64,000 nt of DNA from Collinsella aerofaciens (GCF_015546965.1 NZ_JADMUF010000009.1:58628-122627); one strand, 5' to 3'; counted from the first letter of the stretch, positions 17,791-30,000 are shown. Notes: a model not told the origin generated them from the sequence alone. Made by a program: numbers and translations.

Positions 17791-19197
17791 ATGGCAGGAA
17801 ACATGCAGGACAACTTTGACGAGAACGGCAACCCCATCCGCTGCTCCTTCTGCGGAAAAGAGCAGGGCCAGGTTCGTCGCCTCGTAAAGGGCCCGACCAA
17901 CATCTTTATCTGTGACGAGTGCGTCGCCGCCTGTTCCGAGATTCTGGAGGAGTCACTGGCTTCGGACTTTATGGACGCTGCCCGCAACGGCAAGCTGCCG
18001 GGCTTCCTCAACGACCACGGCCAGGCCGCATCCCAGCCCGCCGTGGACCCCGAGGCCGAGGGCTTTGAGCTCGAGGACGACCGCCAGGTCATCACGCACG
18101 TGCCGACGCCGCACGAGATCTATGACGAGCTTTCGGCCTATGTTATGGGTCAGGAGGACGCCAAGCGCGCCATGTCGGTGGCCGTGTACAACCACTATCG
18201 CCGCGTGATCGAGGGCGGCGCTGCGGTGTCTGCCTTTGATGACGACATGGGCTCGCAGTTCGATGACGATATGGACGAGGTAGAGCTCGCCAAGTCCAAC
18301 ATCCTGCTGCTCGGTCCCACCGGTACCGGTAAGACCCTGTTGGCCCAGACGCTCGCCCGCATCCTCGAGGTGCCGTTTGCCATCGCCGACGCCACTGCGC
18401 TCACCGAGGCCGGTTACGTGGGCGAGGACGTGGAGAACATCCTGCTCAAGCTTATCAATGCTGCCGATGGCGACATTGAGCGCGCTCAGGTTGGCATTAT
18501 CTACGTGGACGAGATCGACAAGATTGCCCGCAAGGCCGAGAACCTCTCTATTACCCGCGACGTTTCGGGCGAGGGCGTTCAGCAGGCGCTGCTTAAGATT
18601 CTTGAGGGCACGGTGGCGAGCGTTCCGCCCACCGGCGGCCGCAAGCATCCCCAGCAGGAGCTGCTGCAGATCGATACGACTAACATCCTGTTCATCTGCG
18701 GCGGTGCCTTTGTGGGTCTGGACAAGATCATCGCCGACCGCGTGGGCAATAAGGGCGTGGGCTTTAACTCCGAGATCGCCGGCCCCACCTCGGTCGACGA
18801 GAACGACCTGCTGCGCCAGGTGCTCCCGCAGGACCTCAACGCCTTTGGCATGATCCCCGAGTTCGTGGGTCGTACGCCCGTCGTCACCCAGACGCAGGCG
18901 CTCGACGAGGACGACCTGGTGTCGATCTTGACCGAACCCAAGAATGCCGTGGTGCGTCAGTACCGCAAGATGTTCCAGCTCGAGGACGTTGAGCTTGAGT
19001 TTGAGGACGCGGCCTTGCACGAGATCGCCCGCATGGCGCTCGCCCGCAAGACCGGCGCCCGCGGCCTGCGCTCCATCTGCGAGGACGTGCTGCAACAGAC
19101 GATGTTCGACCTCCCTAGCGAGGAAGGCGTCGCCAAGGTCATCGTGACCGAAGCCTCCGTAAAGGGCGAAGAACAGCCCCAACGCATCTATGGGTAA
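17791..19197 (+). CDS. clpX: ATP-dependent Clp protease, ATPase subunit
   Basis: ClpX unfolds substrates and feeds them to ClpP. The N-terminal zinc-binding domain has Cys18, Cys21, Cys41 and Cys44. Walker A is [15 protein letters not shown], Walker [12 protein letters not shown], the substrate-gripping loop GYVG is in [13 protein letters not shown], and the RKHPQQE loop region follows. The length is 468 residues, slightly above the usual 420-430 because of an acidic insertion ([20 protein letters not shown]) ahead of Walker A. It directly follows clpP. A perfect hairpin follows the stop. Confidence 0.97.
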   Translation: MAGNMQDNFDENGNPIRCSFCGKEQGQVRRLVKGPTNIFICDECVAACSEILEESLASDFMDAARNGKLPGFLNDHGQAASQPAVDPEAEGFELEDDRQVITHVPTPHEIYDELSAYVMGQEDAKRAMSVAVYNHYRRVIEGGAAVSAFDDDMGSQFDDDMDEVELAKSNILLLGPTGTGKTLLAQTLARILEVPFAIADATALTEAGYVGEDVENILLKLINAADGDIERAQVGIIYVDEIDKIARKAENLSITRDVSGEGVQQALLKILEGTVASVPPTGGRKHPQQELLQIDTTNILFICGGAFVGLDKIIADRVGNKGVGFNSEIAGPTSVDENDLLRQVLPQDLNAFGMIPEFVGRTPVVTQTQALDEDDLVSILTEPKNAVVRQYRKMFQLEDVELEFEDAALHEIARMALARKTGARGLRSICEDVLQQTMFDLPSEEGVAKVIVTEASVKGEEQPQRIYG

Positions 19198-19210
19198 ATA
19201 GAGTCCGTTC

Positions 19211-19238
19211 AGTTCCCGCGGCAACCACCGCGGGAACT
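19211..19238 (+). terminator. Hairpin after clpX
   Basis: AGTTCCCGCGG (19211-19221) pairs perfectly with CCGCGGGAACT (19228-19238). There is no T run; it is the likely 3' end structure of the clpPX message. Confidence 0.65.
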
Positions 19239-19243
19239 GCCAT

Positions 19244-19326
19244 TTAGGGACAGGTTTTTTTGGTCGGTTTTATATGGGTGAACGTCATTCTGCCTGATAA
19301 AACCCGCCAAAATAAACCTGTCCCTT
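19244..19326. repeat. Intergenic palindrome, family C-like
   Basis: Arms of 30 bases, 19244-19273 and 19297-19326, pair with four mismatches. The arm contains AGGGACAGGTTTTTTTGG, related to the GGGACRGG arms at 8430, 9880 and 31932. Confidence 0.8.
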
Positions 19327-19400
19327 TTTGGTAGGTATGCCTGTGCTATTCTGTGAGATTGTCAAGTTAGTACCTTCAGACTGAAGTAATCGATACCTAA

Positions 19401-19515
19401 GGGGAGGAATGTCGGCCCGATTTTCGTAGATTCCGCACGAGCCGAAGAGCACTAAATGTGCTCTTCGAGCGAGCCAGGACTTGACCGAGCGAAAATCGGG
19501 CCGACATTCCTCCCC
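19401..19515. repeat. Intergenic palindrome with conserved core, family D copy 1 (upstream of valS)
   Basis: Perfect 26-bp outer arms, 19401-19426 (GGGGAGGAATGTCGGCCC...) and 19490-19515. Between them lies a core with TTCCGCACGAGCCGAAG (19431-19447), an inner hairpin AAGAGCAC/GTGCTCTT, and GCGAGC followed by AGGACTTG. The same core, inverted and with different outer arms, follows valS at 22248-22355. The valS ribosome binding site starts eight bases after the right arm. Confidence 0.9.
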
Positions 19516-19535
19516 GACGGGCAAGGGAGAGATAT

Positions 19536-22232
19536 ATGGAAGAAATGCCCAAGAACTACGATCCGTCGACTAACGAGCCGGCGATCCTGCAGAAGTGGCT
19601 TGACGGTGGCTACTATAAGCGCCGTGAGGGCGTGGGCGACTGCACCGTCACCATTCCGCCTCCCAACGTGACCGGCAAGCTCCACATGGGTCACGCCACC
19701 GATGACTCCATCCAGGACGCCATCATCCGTATGGCCCGCATGCGCGGCAAGTCCACGCGCTGGGTGCTCGGCACCGACCACGCCGGTATCGCCACGCAGA
19801 CCAAGGTCGACAAGAAACTCAAGAGCGAGGGCATCAGCCGCCTGGAGATCGGTCGCGACAAGTTTGTCGACGCTTGCTGGGATTGGACCCACGAGTACGG
19901 CGGCATCATCGTCGAGCAGATCAAGCGTATGGGCTGCTCCGTCGACTTCGACAACGAGCGCTTCACCATGGACGAGGACTATGCCCAGGCCGTGCGCAAG
20001 GTCTTCTGCGACTGGTACCACGATGGCCTGATCTATCGCGGCAAGCGCATCGTCAACTGGTGCCCCAACTGCACTACCGCTATCTCGGACGACGAGGCCG
20101 AGTACAAGGACGAGAAGGGCCATCTGTGGCACCTGCGCTACCCGCTGACCGAGCCGGTCAACGGCCAGGACTACATCGTCGTCGCCACCACGCGCCCCGA
20201 GACCATGCTCGGCGACACGGGCGTCGCCGTCTCCCCGAAGGACCCCGAGAAGGCAGCCTTTGTGGGTAAGACCGTCAAGCTCCCCATCGTCGACCGCGAG
20301 ATCCCCATCTTTGAGGATTGGCATGTCGACGCCAACTTTGGCTCCGGCTTCGTCAAGGTCACCCCGGCCCACGACCCCAACGACTACGCCATGGGCCAGG
20401 CCCACGACCTGCCGCAGATCAATATCTTCGACGAGCACGCGGTGGTCGTCGAGGGCTACGGCGAGTTCACCGGTATGACCCGCGAGGAGTGCCGCGAGGC
20501 CGTCATCAAGTGGTTTGAGGAGCATGACCTGCTCGATCACGTCGAGGACCACGACCACTCCGTCATGCACTGCTACCGCTGCGACGCCGCCCTGGAGCCG
20601 TGGCTGTCCGAGCAGTGGTTCGTCGCCGTCGACAAGCTCAAGGGGCCGGCGCTCGACGCCGTCAACTCCGGCAAGGTCACTTTCCACCCCGCGCGCTGGA
20701 CGCAGACCTACACCACCTGGATGGAGAACCTAAAGGACTGGTGCATCAGTCGTCAGCTGTGGTGGGGCCACCGTATCCCCGTGTTCTACTGCGAGGACTG
20801 CGGCTGGGAGGACGCCCTTACCGAGGACACCGACGTGTGCCCCAAGTGCGGCGGCCATCACGTGCATCAGGACGAGAACGTGCTGGACACCTGGTTTAGC
20901 TCGCAGCTTTGGACCTTCGCCACGCAGGGCTGGCCGCAAAAGCCGGAGCTGCTCGAGGGCCATCACCCCACGACGGCGCTCGTCACCGCGCGCGACATCA
21001 TCGCGCTGTGGGTCGCCCGCATGGTCATGAGCTCGCTGTACTTCCTGGACGAGGTGCCGTTTAAGGACGTCGTCATCTACCCGACGATCCTGGCCAAGGA
21101 CGGCAGCCGCATGTCCAAGTCCAAGGGCAACGGCGTTGACCCCATGGACCTCATTGGCATGTACGGCGCCGACGCCATGCGCTTCAACCTGCTCACGCTG
21201 TGCACCAACAACCAGGATGTTAAGTTCGACGCGAACATCGACAAGAAGACTAAGAAGCTTATCGACAGCCCGCGTACCGACCAGGCCAAGAGCTTCGTGA
21301 CCAAGATCTGGAACGCCAGCCGCTTCCTGCTTATGAACATGGAGGGCTACACGCCCGGCGAGCCCGTCGTGGAGACGCCGGCCGACGCCTGGATGTTCAG
21401 CCGCCTGGCCAAGGCCGTCAAGATGGTCACCGAGGGTATCGAGAACTACACCTTTGGCGACATGGCCCGCGGCGTGCAGCAGTTCTTCTGGAACGAGGTC
21501 TGCGACTGGTACGTCGAGGTCACCAAGGCCCGCCTGAAGGGCGAGGGCCGTCTGCAGGCGCAGCGCAACCTGATTTTTGTGCTCGACACCTCCATTCGCC
21601 TGATGCACCCGCTCATGCCGTTTGTCACCGAGGAGATCTGGGACAACATGCCGGCGAGCGTGCTCGACCTAGACGCCGAGGGCAACGTGGACCGCGCCGA
21701 GGCGCTCATGATCGCCAAGTGGCCCGAGCCCGCCGACTACGCTAAGTATGTTGACGAGGACGCTGAGCGCGCATTTGAGCTGTGCCGTACCGTCGTGTCT
21801 GCCGCCCGTGCCACGCGTTCGCGTTATCGCTTGAGCCCCAAGGTCGAGCTCGACGTGGTCGTGCGCGCCGGTGCCGAGGACATCGAGAAGCTCGAGAGCT
21901 TGCGCTCCACGATTGAGCCGCTGGCGAACACCGCTTCGCTGGTCATGGGTACCGATGTTGAGAAGCCGGCTGCGAGCATTGCCGTGGTCGATAGCGGCGT
22001 CGAGGTCTTTGTGGTGCTCGAGGGCAAGGTTGACCTTTCGGCCGAGAAGGCGCGCCTGGAGAAGGAGATCGCCGCGGCTCAGAAGGAGCTCGCCGGTTGC
22101 GAGAAGACGCTCGCCAACGAGGGCTTTGTGGCCAAGGCCGCGCCCGCGGTGGTCCAGAAGAAGAGGGACCGTGCAGCTGAGCTCAAGGAGATCCTGGCGG
22201 CGCTGACTGCTCAGGTGGCTGACTTCTCGTAA
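19536..22232 (+). CDS. valS: Valine-tRNA ligase
   Basis: This class I synthetase charges tRNA-Val in the cytosol. HIGH-type motif: PPNVTGKLHMGHA (about residues 37-49); KMSKS-type motif: DGSRMSKSKGNGVDP. The editing domain (TTRPETMLGDTGVAV) and zinc-like Cys pairs (NWCPNCTTAIS; FYCEDCGWEDAL...CPKCGGHH) are present. The C-terminal coiled coil typical of ValRS (VDLSAEKARLEKEIAAAQKEL) ends the 898 residues. ATG 19536 has AAGGGAGAG upstream. There is no T-box-like leader; instead inverted family D palindromes flank the gene on both sides. Confidence 0.97.
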   Translation: MEEMPKNYDPSTNEPAILQKWLDGGYYKRREGVGDCTVTIPPPNVTGKLHMGHATDDSIQDAIIRMARMRGKSTRWVLGTDHAGIATQTKVDKKLKSEGISRLEIGRDKFVDACWDWTHEYGGIIVEQIKRMGCSVDFDNERFTMDEDYAQAVRKVFCDWYHDGLIYRGKRIVNWCPNCTTAISDDEAEYKDEKGHLWHLRYPLTEPVNGQDYIVVATTRPETMLGDTGVAVSPKDPEKAAFVGKTVKLPIVDREIPIFEDWHVDANFGSGFVKVTPAHDPNDYAMGQAHDLPQINIFDEHAVVVEGYGEFTGMTREECREAVIKWFEEHDLLDHVEDHDHSVMHCYRCDAALEPWLSEQWFVAVDKLKGPALDAVNSGKVTFHPARWTQTYTTWMENLKDWCISRQLWWGHRIPVFYCEDCGWEDALTEDTDVCPKCGGHHVHQDENVLDTWFSSQLWTFATQGWPQKPELLEGHHPTTALVTARDIIALWVARMVMSSLYFLDEVPFKDVVIYPTILAKDGSRMSKSKGNGVDPMDLIGMYGADAMRFNLLTLCTNNQDVKFDANIDKKTKKLIDSPRTDQAKSFVTKIWNASRFLLMNMEGYTPGEPVVETPADAWMFSRLAKAVKMVTEGIENYTFGDMARGVQQFFWNEVCDWYVEVTKARLKGEGRLQAQRNLIFVLDTSIRLMHPLMPFVTEEIWDNMPASVLDLDAEGNVDRAEALMIAKWPEPADYAKYVDEDAERAFELCRTVVSAARATRSRYRLSPKVELDVVVRAGAEDIEKLESLRSTIEPLANTASLVMGTDVEKPAASIAVVDSGVEVFVVLEGKVDLSAEKARLEKEIAAAQKELAGCEKTLANEGFVAKAAPAVVQKKRDRAAELKEILAALTAQVADFS

Positions 22233-22247
22233 GCGTTACTGGGGGAC

Positions 22248-22355
22248 GCGGTTTGGGGCATTGCTCGCTACTGCGGACAGTCCTGCTCGCACGAAGGCCA
22301 CATTAAGTGGCCTTCGGCTCGTGCGGAACTTGTATCGAGCAAAGCCCCAAACCGC
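22248..22355. repeat. Intergenic palindrome with conserved core, family D copy 2 (downstream of valS, inverted)
   Basis: Outer arms of 20 bases, 22248-22267 (GCGGTTTGGGGCATTGCTCG) and 22336-22355, pair with one mismatch. The core, read on the minus strand, is nearly the same as in copy 1: TTCCGCACGAGCCGAAGGCC, inner hairpin GAAGGCCAC/GTGGCCTTC, then GCGAGCAGGACTG. Confidence 0.9.
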
Positions 22356-22510
22356 TCCCACAGCGGTTACGGGGGCGTCCGCTGCCTGGTAGGGCCACTT
22401 GGTTGTGGCCTTAATCTCGCTGCAAAGCGGTGTTTGGCTGATATTTTGAATGGGATGGGCTCGTTGTTTGTTACGGGCCTCTTTTTATGTTGAGGGGACT
22501 TTGGTTTATG

Positions 22511-23851
22511 CCTAAGCGTTCGGGGTCGTATTCTGTGCCGTTCTCGTTTGAGTTGCTTTCGTTTGGTGAGGCTGTGGGACTTGCTGCTGATACGGGGCGG
22601 ATTTCTGGGGATGCTGGGCCTCTGCTTGAGACGGTTGTCGACATGCTCGATGAGCTGGGACGTCCGGATGAGTATTTCGATTGCATTCAGGTTGCCGGTA
22701 CCAATGGCAAGACTTCGACCACGCGTTTTTCGGCTGCCATTCTTCGTGGTGAGGGGCTCAAGACCGCGCTGTATACGTCACCGCAGCTGGTGCGCTATCC
22801 CGAGCGCATGGAGGTCGACGGACGCGTCGTGAGCGATGAGGCCTTTGCCCGTGGCGTTTCGGCCGCTGTTGAGGCGGGGCATCGCGTGAATGCGCGCCGT
22901 GTGGCGGCGGGGGAGCGTGCCTATACCATCACGCCGTTTGACCTGCTGACGGCCGCTGCGCTTGTGGTGTTTGCCGAGGCTCGCGTGGATGTTGCCGTGC
23001 TCGAGGTTGGCATGGGAGGTCGCTGGGACGCCACGAGTGCGACCGATCCCGTGGCCGTCGCCATTACCGGCATTGGGCTCGACCACACACGTATTTTGGG
23101 CGATACGCTCGAGGCCATTGCGGGGGAGAAGGCTGCGGTCATCAAGCCCGGGCGCCTGGTTGTGCTGGGCGAGGGCACGCATGAGGCGAGCGTTCAGCGC
23201 GTGATGGATGCCCGTTGTCGCGAGTGCGGCGTTGTACCACTCGTGGTGAGCCATGCGACGACCAAACTTCCGGCACACGTGGGCGACACGGTTGAGTTTA
23301 GCTGCACCACGCTGCGTGCGATCTATACGTCGAGCATGGTCAAGCCAGCCTATCAGCCGCAGAATGCCGCGTGCGCGATTATGCTCTGCGAGGGCTATCT
23401 GGGTCGCGAGCTTAATCACGACGCGCTCGATGCCTCGCTTATGGGCTGTCCCACGCCGGGTCGTTTTGATGTGCTGGGTACCGATCCACTCAAGCTGATT
23501 GACGCCTGCCATAACCCCCAGAGCTGCGAGAACTTTGTGAGCGCGCTGGACGAGATCGATCCGTGCGTGGAGAATCGTCCCACGCTGCTGTGCGCTGCGC
23601 TGGCCGATAAGGACGTGGCCGGTATTGTCGATGTTCTTATTCCTGCCTTCCCGCGTGTAGTCGTTACCCAGACCGATTCCGACCGCGCTCTGCCGGCAGA
23701 GGAGCTCGCCGCGCTGGTGGATGCCGACAAGCTTGCGGGCGTGTACCCGAGCGTGCCCGAAGCCCTTGCTGCCTTCGATGCAGCCTACGAGTCCTTCGTG
23801 GCGGCCGGCACCATCACCCTGGCCGGCGAAGTAGCCGGTCTGCTGCGCTAA
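22511..23851 (+). CDS. folC: Folylpolyglutamate synthase / dihydrofolate synthase family
   Basis: FolC adds glutamate to (dihydro)folates in an ATP-dependent, Mur-ligase-like reaction. The P loop is VAGTNGKTSTTRF (about residues 63-75), followed by YTSPQLVRYPERM, LEVGMGGRWDATSATDP, GLDHTRILGDT, the lysine of EKAAVIKPG, and PGRFDVL plus LIDACHNPQS in the C-terminal domain. The length is 446 residues. The start is uncertain: ATG 22511 has GAGGGG at a long distance, while ATG 22487, in the same frame, has no ribosome binding site. folC commonly follows valS, as here, though palindrome D2 lies between. Confidence 0.93.
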   Translation, partial: PKRSGSYSVPFSFELLSFGEAVGLAADTGRISGDAGPLLETVVDMLDELGRPDEYFDCIQVAGTNGKTSTTRFSAAILRGEGLKTALYTSPQLVRYPERMEVDGRVVSDEAFARGVSAAVEAGHRVNARRVAAGERAYTITPFDLLTAAALVVFAEARVDVAVLEVGMGGRWDATSATDPVAVAITGIGLDHTRILGDTLEAIAGEKAAVIKPGRLVVLGEGTHEASVQRVMDARCRECGVVPLVVSHATTKLPAHVGDTVEFSCTTLRAIYTSSMVKPAYQPQNAACAIMLCEGYLGRELNHDALDASLMGCPTPGRFDVLGTDPLKLIDACHNPQSCENFVSALDEIDPCVENRPTLLCAALADKDVAGIVDVLIPAFPRVVVTQTDSDRALPAEELAALVDADKLAGVYPSVPEALAAFDAAYESFVAAGTITLAGEVAGLLR

Positions 23852-23865
23852 CCTATCCCCTCATC

Positions 23866-23932
23866 AGTTGCGGTGAAATACGGACTGTTTTCTTGGCTAG
23901 AAGCCTTAAATAGTCCGTATCTCACCGCAACT
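23866..23932. repeat. Intergenic palindrome, family A copy 2
   Basis: Arms of 21 bases, 23866-23886 (AGTTGCGGTGAAATACGGAC) and 23912-23932, pair with one mismatch. The loop contains TTGGCTAGAAGCCTTAA, which is shared with copy 3 at 30654. Confidence 0.9.
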
Positions 23933-24084
23933 CAAATTGGCTGCCCTTGGGTGCCCGTTTACGAAATCTTTTATGCCGCTTAACCTATAGCATATTGCAA
24001 ACCTCCATCGGCGAAGGATACGCTCAACTTAACTTGCCAATCGGACCAGTGCTGTTTGGTCCGTTGAGCGTGTCGGGAGGAAAC

Positions 24085-27000
24085 ATGAACAGAAGGCATG
24101 TCAACGCGGCCATTACCGCGGGTCTGGCTCTGACGATGACGGTCGGCTCGGTGCCGCCGCAAGCATTCGCCGAGATGATGCAGGGTGATACCACCCAAGT
24201 CGTTGCCGAACAAAGCGATGCGACGGGTGCGGCTGCCGCGTCTGCGGACACCACTCAGTCAACCACGCAAGACCAGAGTGAAGATAAGATCGCCTCTTTT
24301 GCCAGCCTGAACGACCTGCATGTTGCCGTGGGCTCCGACGCCACGTTACCTCAAACCGTGGCGGCGACCTACGAGAGCGGCACCGCTAAGCAGGAAAACG
24401 TCACCTGGAAGTTGAACGGCGCTGACGCTCCGGCAACTCTGGCACAGCTGCCTGCCGGCTCGTATGAGTTCGAAGGCGCTGTTGCTGGCACCACGCAGAC
24501 GGTTAAGCAACGCGTGGTCATCGAAGCTGCCGCGGCGGACCCGGCGGCAGTTGACGCAGCCAACGTTGTTGCGCCGACCAGCGAAAACGGCCACAAAGTC
24601 GTTTCGGTCGAATCTAATCCCATCATTGAAAAGTATGTCGGCTTCGATAACGGCGACTATGTGCCATCCCCTGAAGTGAAGGTAAAATATTCTGACGGCA
24701 CCGAGGGCTCTGCTTTTGTGCAGTGGGATGAAAAGTCGATAGAGACGTTTGCCTCAGCAACCGAAGAGTCCGAAATCGCCATCACAGGCCAGATTCGCGG
24801 TGGGTACGCTAACGGTCAATGGTTCTCGCTCGCTGAGCCGTTCGATGTGGCCGGTGTTCTCAAAGTCTACGCTCCCCGCACAACGGGTGGCACTCAGTGG
24901 TCCACATGGACCGCAGCGGGTTTTGCGCCCACGCTGACTTCGAGCGTGTCCGTTTACTACTCCAATGGTGAGTCCCGGACGTGCCCGGTTGTGTGGAATA
25001 AAATTTCCGAGGACCAGTACCAGAATGCGGGCACGTTTATTGTTGAGGGCCATATAAAGGACTGTCCCTCCATGCTCGTGTACTGCACCGTGTATGTTCG
25101 TGCGGTCAAGAGCGTCCAGACCGAGTTGACGTGTACGACCCTAACCGGTGAGGCCCCGTCTCTGCCGTATTCTGCTTCGGTTGTCTTTGATAACGGTGCT
25201 ACCGAGCAGGTCCCGGTATCTTGGGATCCTGTTGACGCGTCGCTTTACTCTAAAGTGGGAACGTTTACGGTTAAAGGCAAACTCAATGGTTTTGATAACC
25301 GTGAGGTTACCTGTACTGTCACTGTCAAGGACCCCAAGGACGTGCTCGATTTTGATTCACTAAGGTTCGAGCGCGTGGTCGGAGACAACACTCCTCTTAG
25401 CACGTATGTCTATTTTCCCGTTACTCAGTCAAATAACACCACATACACCCACGGCTATCAAGTTACCTGGGACAACGCCGATGTGTCTCAATTTCAAAAG
25501 GCCGGCACCTATACGGTCAAGGGCACGCTCACGTCGTATGATGCGTCACCTGTTAACGGCCTTAAGGTGACTGCTCAGGTCGAGGTCAGGGAAGTTGCCT
25601 CTATCGATCCTCTTGCCCCTGTCAACACCCCCGTCGGCGTACGCCCTACAACGGGCAGCGGTCTTCCCGGCGGCGTTTTAGTTACATTTACCGACGGTAC
25701 AAAGAAGCAGTGCAACATTGCGTGGGATCCCATTTTGGACACACAGGTGGCAAACGAGGGGTCATTTAAGCTTTCCGGCTCGCTGACATATTGGACTAAT
25801 ACCTCATCTTCGTCGACTAGTCAGGTGGAGCTGGGTGACAGCAATCGAGCCACGGCGACCATTTCCGTCCGCGCCCTGCAGATGCCTTCTTCGACATCGA
25901 CAAGCACGCTTATCGGATGCCAGCCCAATATGCCCGATTCAATCGAGGCCACGATGTGGAATGGTTCGCGAGGCAGTTTCCCCGTTCAGTGGTCGACGAT
26001 TAGTCAGGACGCCCTAAAGAACCTTGGCCAGATTACGGTCAACGGATACTTTACCGGTTCCAGCATCCCGGTTACGGCGACGGTCAATATTTGTGATCTC
26101 GAAGATAACAACATCGGCAAGATTCCTTATATTCCCGGCGCCGGACTTCTGGCTCCGCGCTATCTGTCCGATCTGTATTTGTCTGACGGCAGCTCCTACT
26201 ACCCCAGGTATTCCTCGGGACAGCCTTATAGCTGGGATGAGTTTCCTCAAGAGCTGCTGGCCGGCCAACCGGGCGAGTACGAAATTACCGGTACGATCGC
26301 CGACTCGCTGGCAAAGATCCATGCGACTGCGGTGTGCGGCGAGGTCAAGGGTGTCAACAACTACAGCGATAACGGTGTGACGCTTGGACAGTCGTACGAG
26401 GACTGGCGCGTTATCTATCCCGGTGAGGAAGTCAATCTGGACTACTTCTACGTGTCCGGCGCATTGCAGGACGGAACGACTTTTGACAGTCTCGGCGTCA
26501 ACTGGGACACCTACGATAGATGCCCCCAGAAGGACTGCACGATAACTGGAACGGTCGCCGGAACGAATATCCCCGTGAAGGTCCATGTCATCGTGACTAA
26601 AAACTGGGAGGCTCAGCCGCAAACCATTACGGTGCTCAAGGGCAGCGACGGCACCGCCATGCTTCCCAGCTATGCCGAACTTGTTAGCCCCGATGCGGTT
26701 GAGCATCCGGATTATTCGCACAAATACGCCGAGGCCAAGTGGAACACGAAGGGCTTCGATTGGACCCAGGGCGGCGTGGTCCGCGGCACTGCAACAATTA
26801 GCTTTAGCACGGGGAACGGTATGCAGACGGTCGATGTTCCGATTGCCGCCACCGTTAAAATCGCGAGGAAGGCGACCTCGGTGCAGGGCGGAACCATATG
26901 GACCGTCCCCGGCACCAAGCCGATGCTGCCGGAATACCTTGAGGTTCGATACGACAACGATGTGTCATCTGAGCCCCAGCGCGAAAAGGTCACATGGGAC

Positions 27001-30000
27001 CGCGTTGCCGAAGACGCTTATGCCAAGGACGGTTCGTTTAAGGTGAAGGGCAAGCTCCAAGGTGGTGCCGAGGCGACGATTACTGTCGACGTCTGCTCCG
27101 TCACCTCTATTGCCGTTCCTGAACGCATTACCACGGCTAATGGCGTCGTTCCCGAGCTGCCGTGGAATGTCTCGGTTGCCACGAGCGACGGTAAAACTCA
27201 CAATGCCCAGGTTCAGTGGGATTACATTCGCCCCTCGGTTTATACCGGAGAGCCGGGTCAGGTCACGACAGTGTCTGGCGCGCTGTTTGCAAGCGGCCTT
27301 AACGGATACGCCGACGGCACCAAAACCGGCCTCACTGTTCAGACCAAGATCGTTATCCAAGGCGTTGAGAAGGCAATCGACAACGGCGAGATCGCGGTGA
27401 CCACCAAGGCCGGCACTGCGCCTGCTATGCCGTCCAAGATGGCGGTCGAGATGAGCGACGGCTCCGTTTCGACGGCGGCTATTGATTGGGATCCGATCGC
27501 GCCCGAGAAGTACGAGCAGCCTGGTACGTTCTATGCGACGGGCCACGTGGTCGGCTTTGATACCGCTGCCGTTATGGCGCTGCTGGACGACGACGGCCAA
27601 AAGGTCGGCGTTGATGAGAACGGCAACGTGACCGCTAAGGTGACGGTTGCCGACAAGAAGGCGAAGAAGGTTGCGTTGCAGCCCGAGGCCGTTGTGGTCA
27701 ACACCACGGTCGGATCGATGCTGGAGCTGCCAGATGCCGTGTCCGTATATTTCTCGGATGGCTCAGCGCGAGATATTCGGAGCAGTTTAGGCGGCATCGA
27801 GATCGAAAAGTGGACCGACATCGACGGCATCGACCTCTCCAAGCCGCTCGCCAAGAAGGGTACGTATAAACTCGTCGGTAAGCTCAAGGATGTCGACAAC
27901 GTTAACGCCATCGCGTACGTCAACGTCTCCGAGGCGCCGCGAACCATCACCAAGCTCGAGGCCAAGTCGTTTAGCGTTGCCAGTGGTACGTCCAAGCAGG
28001 AACTGTACGCCCAGATGCCCAAGCAGGTTGTGGCGACCTATTCCGATGGCTCGACCGATCTGCTCGACATTGACGTGTGGGATCTTTCTAGCGTCACGGA
28101 CGACCTGCTCAACGGAACCGGCACCGTGAAGATCACGGGCACGGTTAAGCTCAACGGCGCCAAGGTGACCTGCAACGTGACCGTAGTTGATCAGAAGGCC
28201 CAGACGCCCGACTACGTCGAGCCGATCGATGTTATTGAGATTGCGGACAATGCCAAGGTCAGCGACCTTATGGATAAACTGCCGTCCAAGGTGACGGTTG
28301 TCATGAAGGACGGCAAGACCAAGAAAGAGACGCCCGTTAAGTGGTCTCAGGTCGACAGCCTGGGCCGCGCCGGCAACGAGTTTGAGGTCACGGGCCTAAC
28401 GGACAACGGCATGACCGTAAAGGCTCAGGTTAAGGTGACGGCGCATATCGTGGATTTTGATACCGTTGACGAGATTGAGGTCGAGCGCGATACCAAGGCG
28501 GATGAGGCTAAGGCCAAGCTGCCCACCACGGTCACGGCGATTTACTCTGACGGTACCGATTCCGAAGCCGACGTAACGTGGGATACCAAGGGCCTCTCCG
28601 ACAAGGACTTTGCCAAGGAAGGTAAAGTTACGGTTATGGGCACTGTTGCCGGCACGGATCAGAAGGCGGAGTGCACCATCAAGGTCGTCAAGCCATTGCG
28701 CGAGATTCCTGATCACCTGGCCGGCACGGTTGACGCTGTGACGCTCGACGACGGGGCGAAGCCCGATGCCGTTGTGGCCGCACTGTCCAAGACCGTGAAG
28801 GTTGCCATGAAGGACGGCTCCGAGGTCGATTCAGAGATCAATTGGACTGCTCCCAAGGAGACCCTCACCATTAAGAAGGACGGCACGAGCGTCGTCCTTA
28901 CGGGCAAGACCAAGGTTGGCAATTTTGAAGTCAAAGCTACCGTCAACCTGGCGGCGGTCGTTGAGAGCGTCGCTGACGTTAAGCTGTCGGTTGCACGCAA
29001 CACGGCGGCAGATGACATTACACTGCCGGCGCAGGTGACGCTCCGCATGTCCGATGGTTCGACGAAGACAGCGAACGTCACGTGGGATAAGGCCCCGCTC
29101 ACGGCTACTGCCTTGGGCGAACTGGGCGACATTACGCTTGAGGGCACGGTCGAGGGTGCTTCGGTCAAGGCTAAATGCACCGTCACGGTCGTGAAGAGCG
29201 ATGCCGAGATTCCGGCGTCCGTTGAGCCTGTTGCGGGCGTTAGCGTTCCCGAGGGCGCATCGGTCGATGTCGTGCGTGATGCGCTCAAGGGTGTCAAGGC
29301 GACGGTCCTTATGAAGGACGGCAAGACGACAGCGGAGTCCGAGATCACATGGACTGAGGTTCCCGCCGCGGCTGCTACGTACGGCAACACCGTCGTCGCC
29401 AAGGGCGTGACGGTGAACGGCAACCTGCCTGTCGAAGTCGTTGTTACCTCCACGACGACAATCAACAAGGTTGCCGAGGTGCCGCAGATTACGGTTGAGC
29501 GCGATGCCAAGGCCGACACCGTGACGGGGCAGCTGCCCAAGAAGGTTGCCGTGACGTACTCCGATGGCCACACAGATGAGGCCGTGGTCACATGGAATAC
29601 GGATGGCCTGGACAAGCAGCTTCCCTCTGTTGGCGAGTACACGATCGAGGGCTCCGTTGAGGGCGCGACGCTCAAAGCGACCTGCAAGCTGGTCGTCGAG
29701 ACGCCGGCAAGCGAGATTCCCGTGAGGCCTGCGACGTTCGCTCCCGTTGAGGTGTTCGAGGCAAGCTCTGCCGCCGATGTGCTGAAGGCGCTGCCCAAGA
29801 AGGTCTCCGTGATGATGAAGGATGGTAGCCAGGAGGACTACAACGTCGATTGGGAGAATGTTCCCGCGCTGGATTGGGGTGCCGATGATGTGACCGTGGG
29901 CGGTAAGGTTCGCGGTACGGATCTGACGGTCAGCTGCAGGGTACGCGTTAAGCCGCGCCCGGCGGCCAAGGGCCTCGTTATCGTTGACCAAAACGGCAAG

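Noticed and set aside
19327-19535. T-box leader for valS
   Set aside because: No conserved T-box bulge or terminator/antiterminator pair; the structure is explained by the family D palindrome also found after valS.
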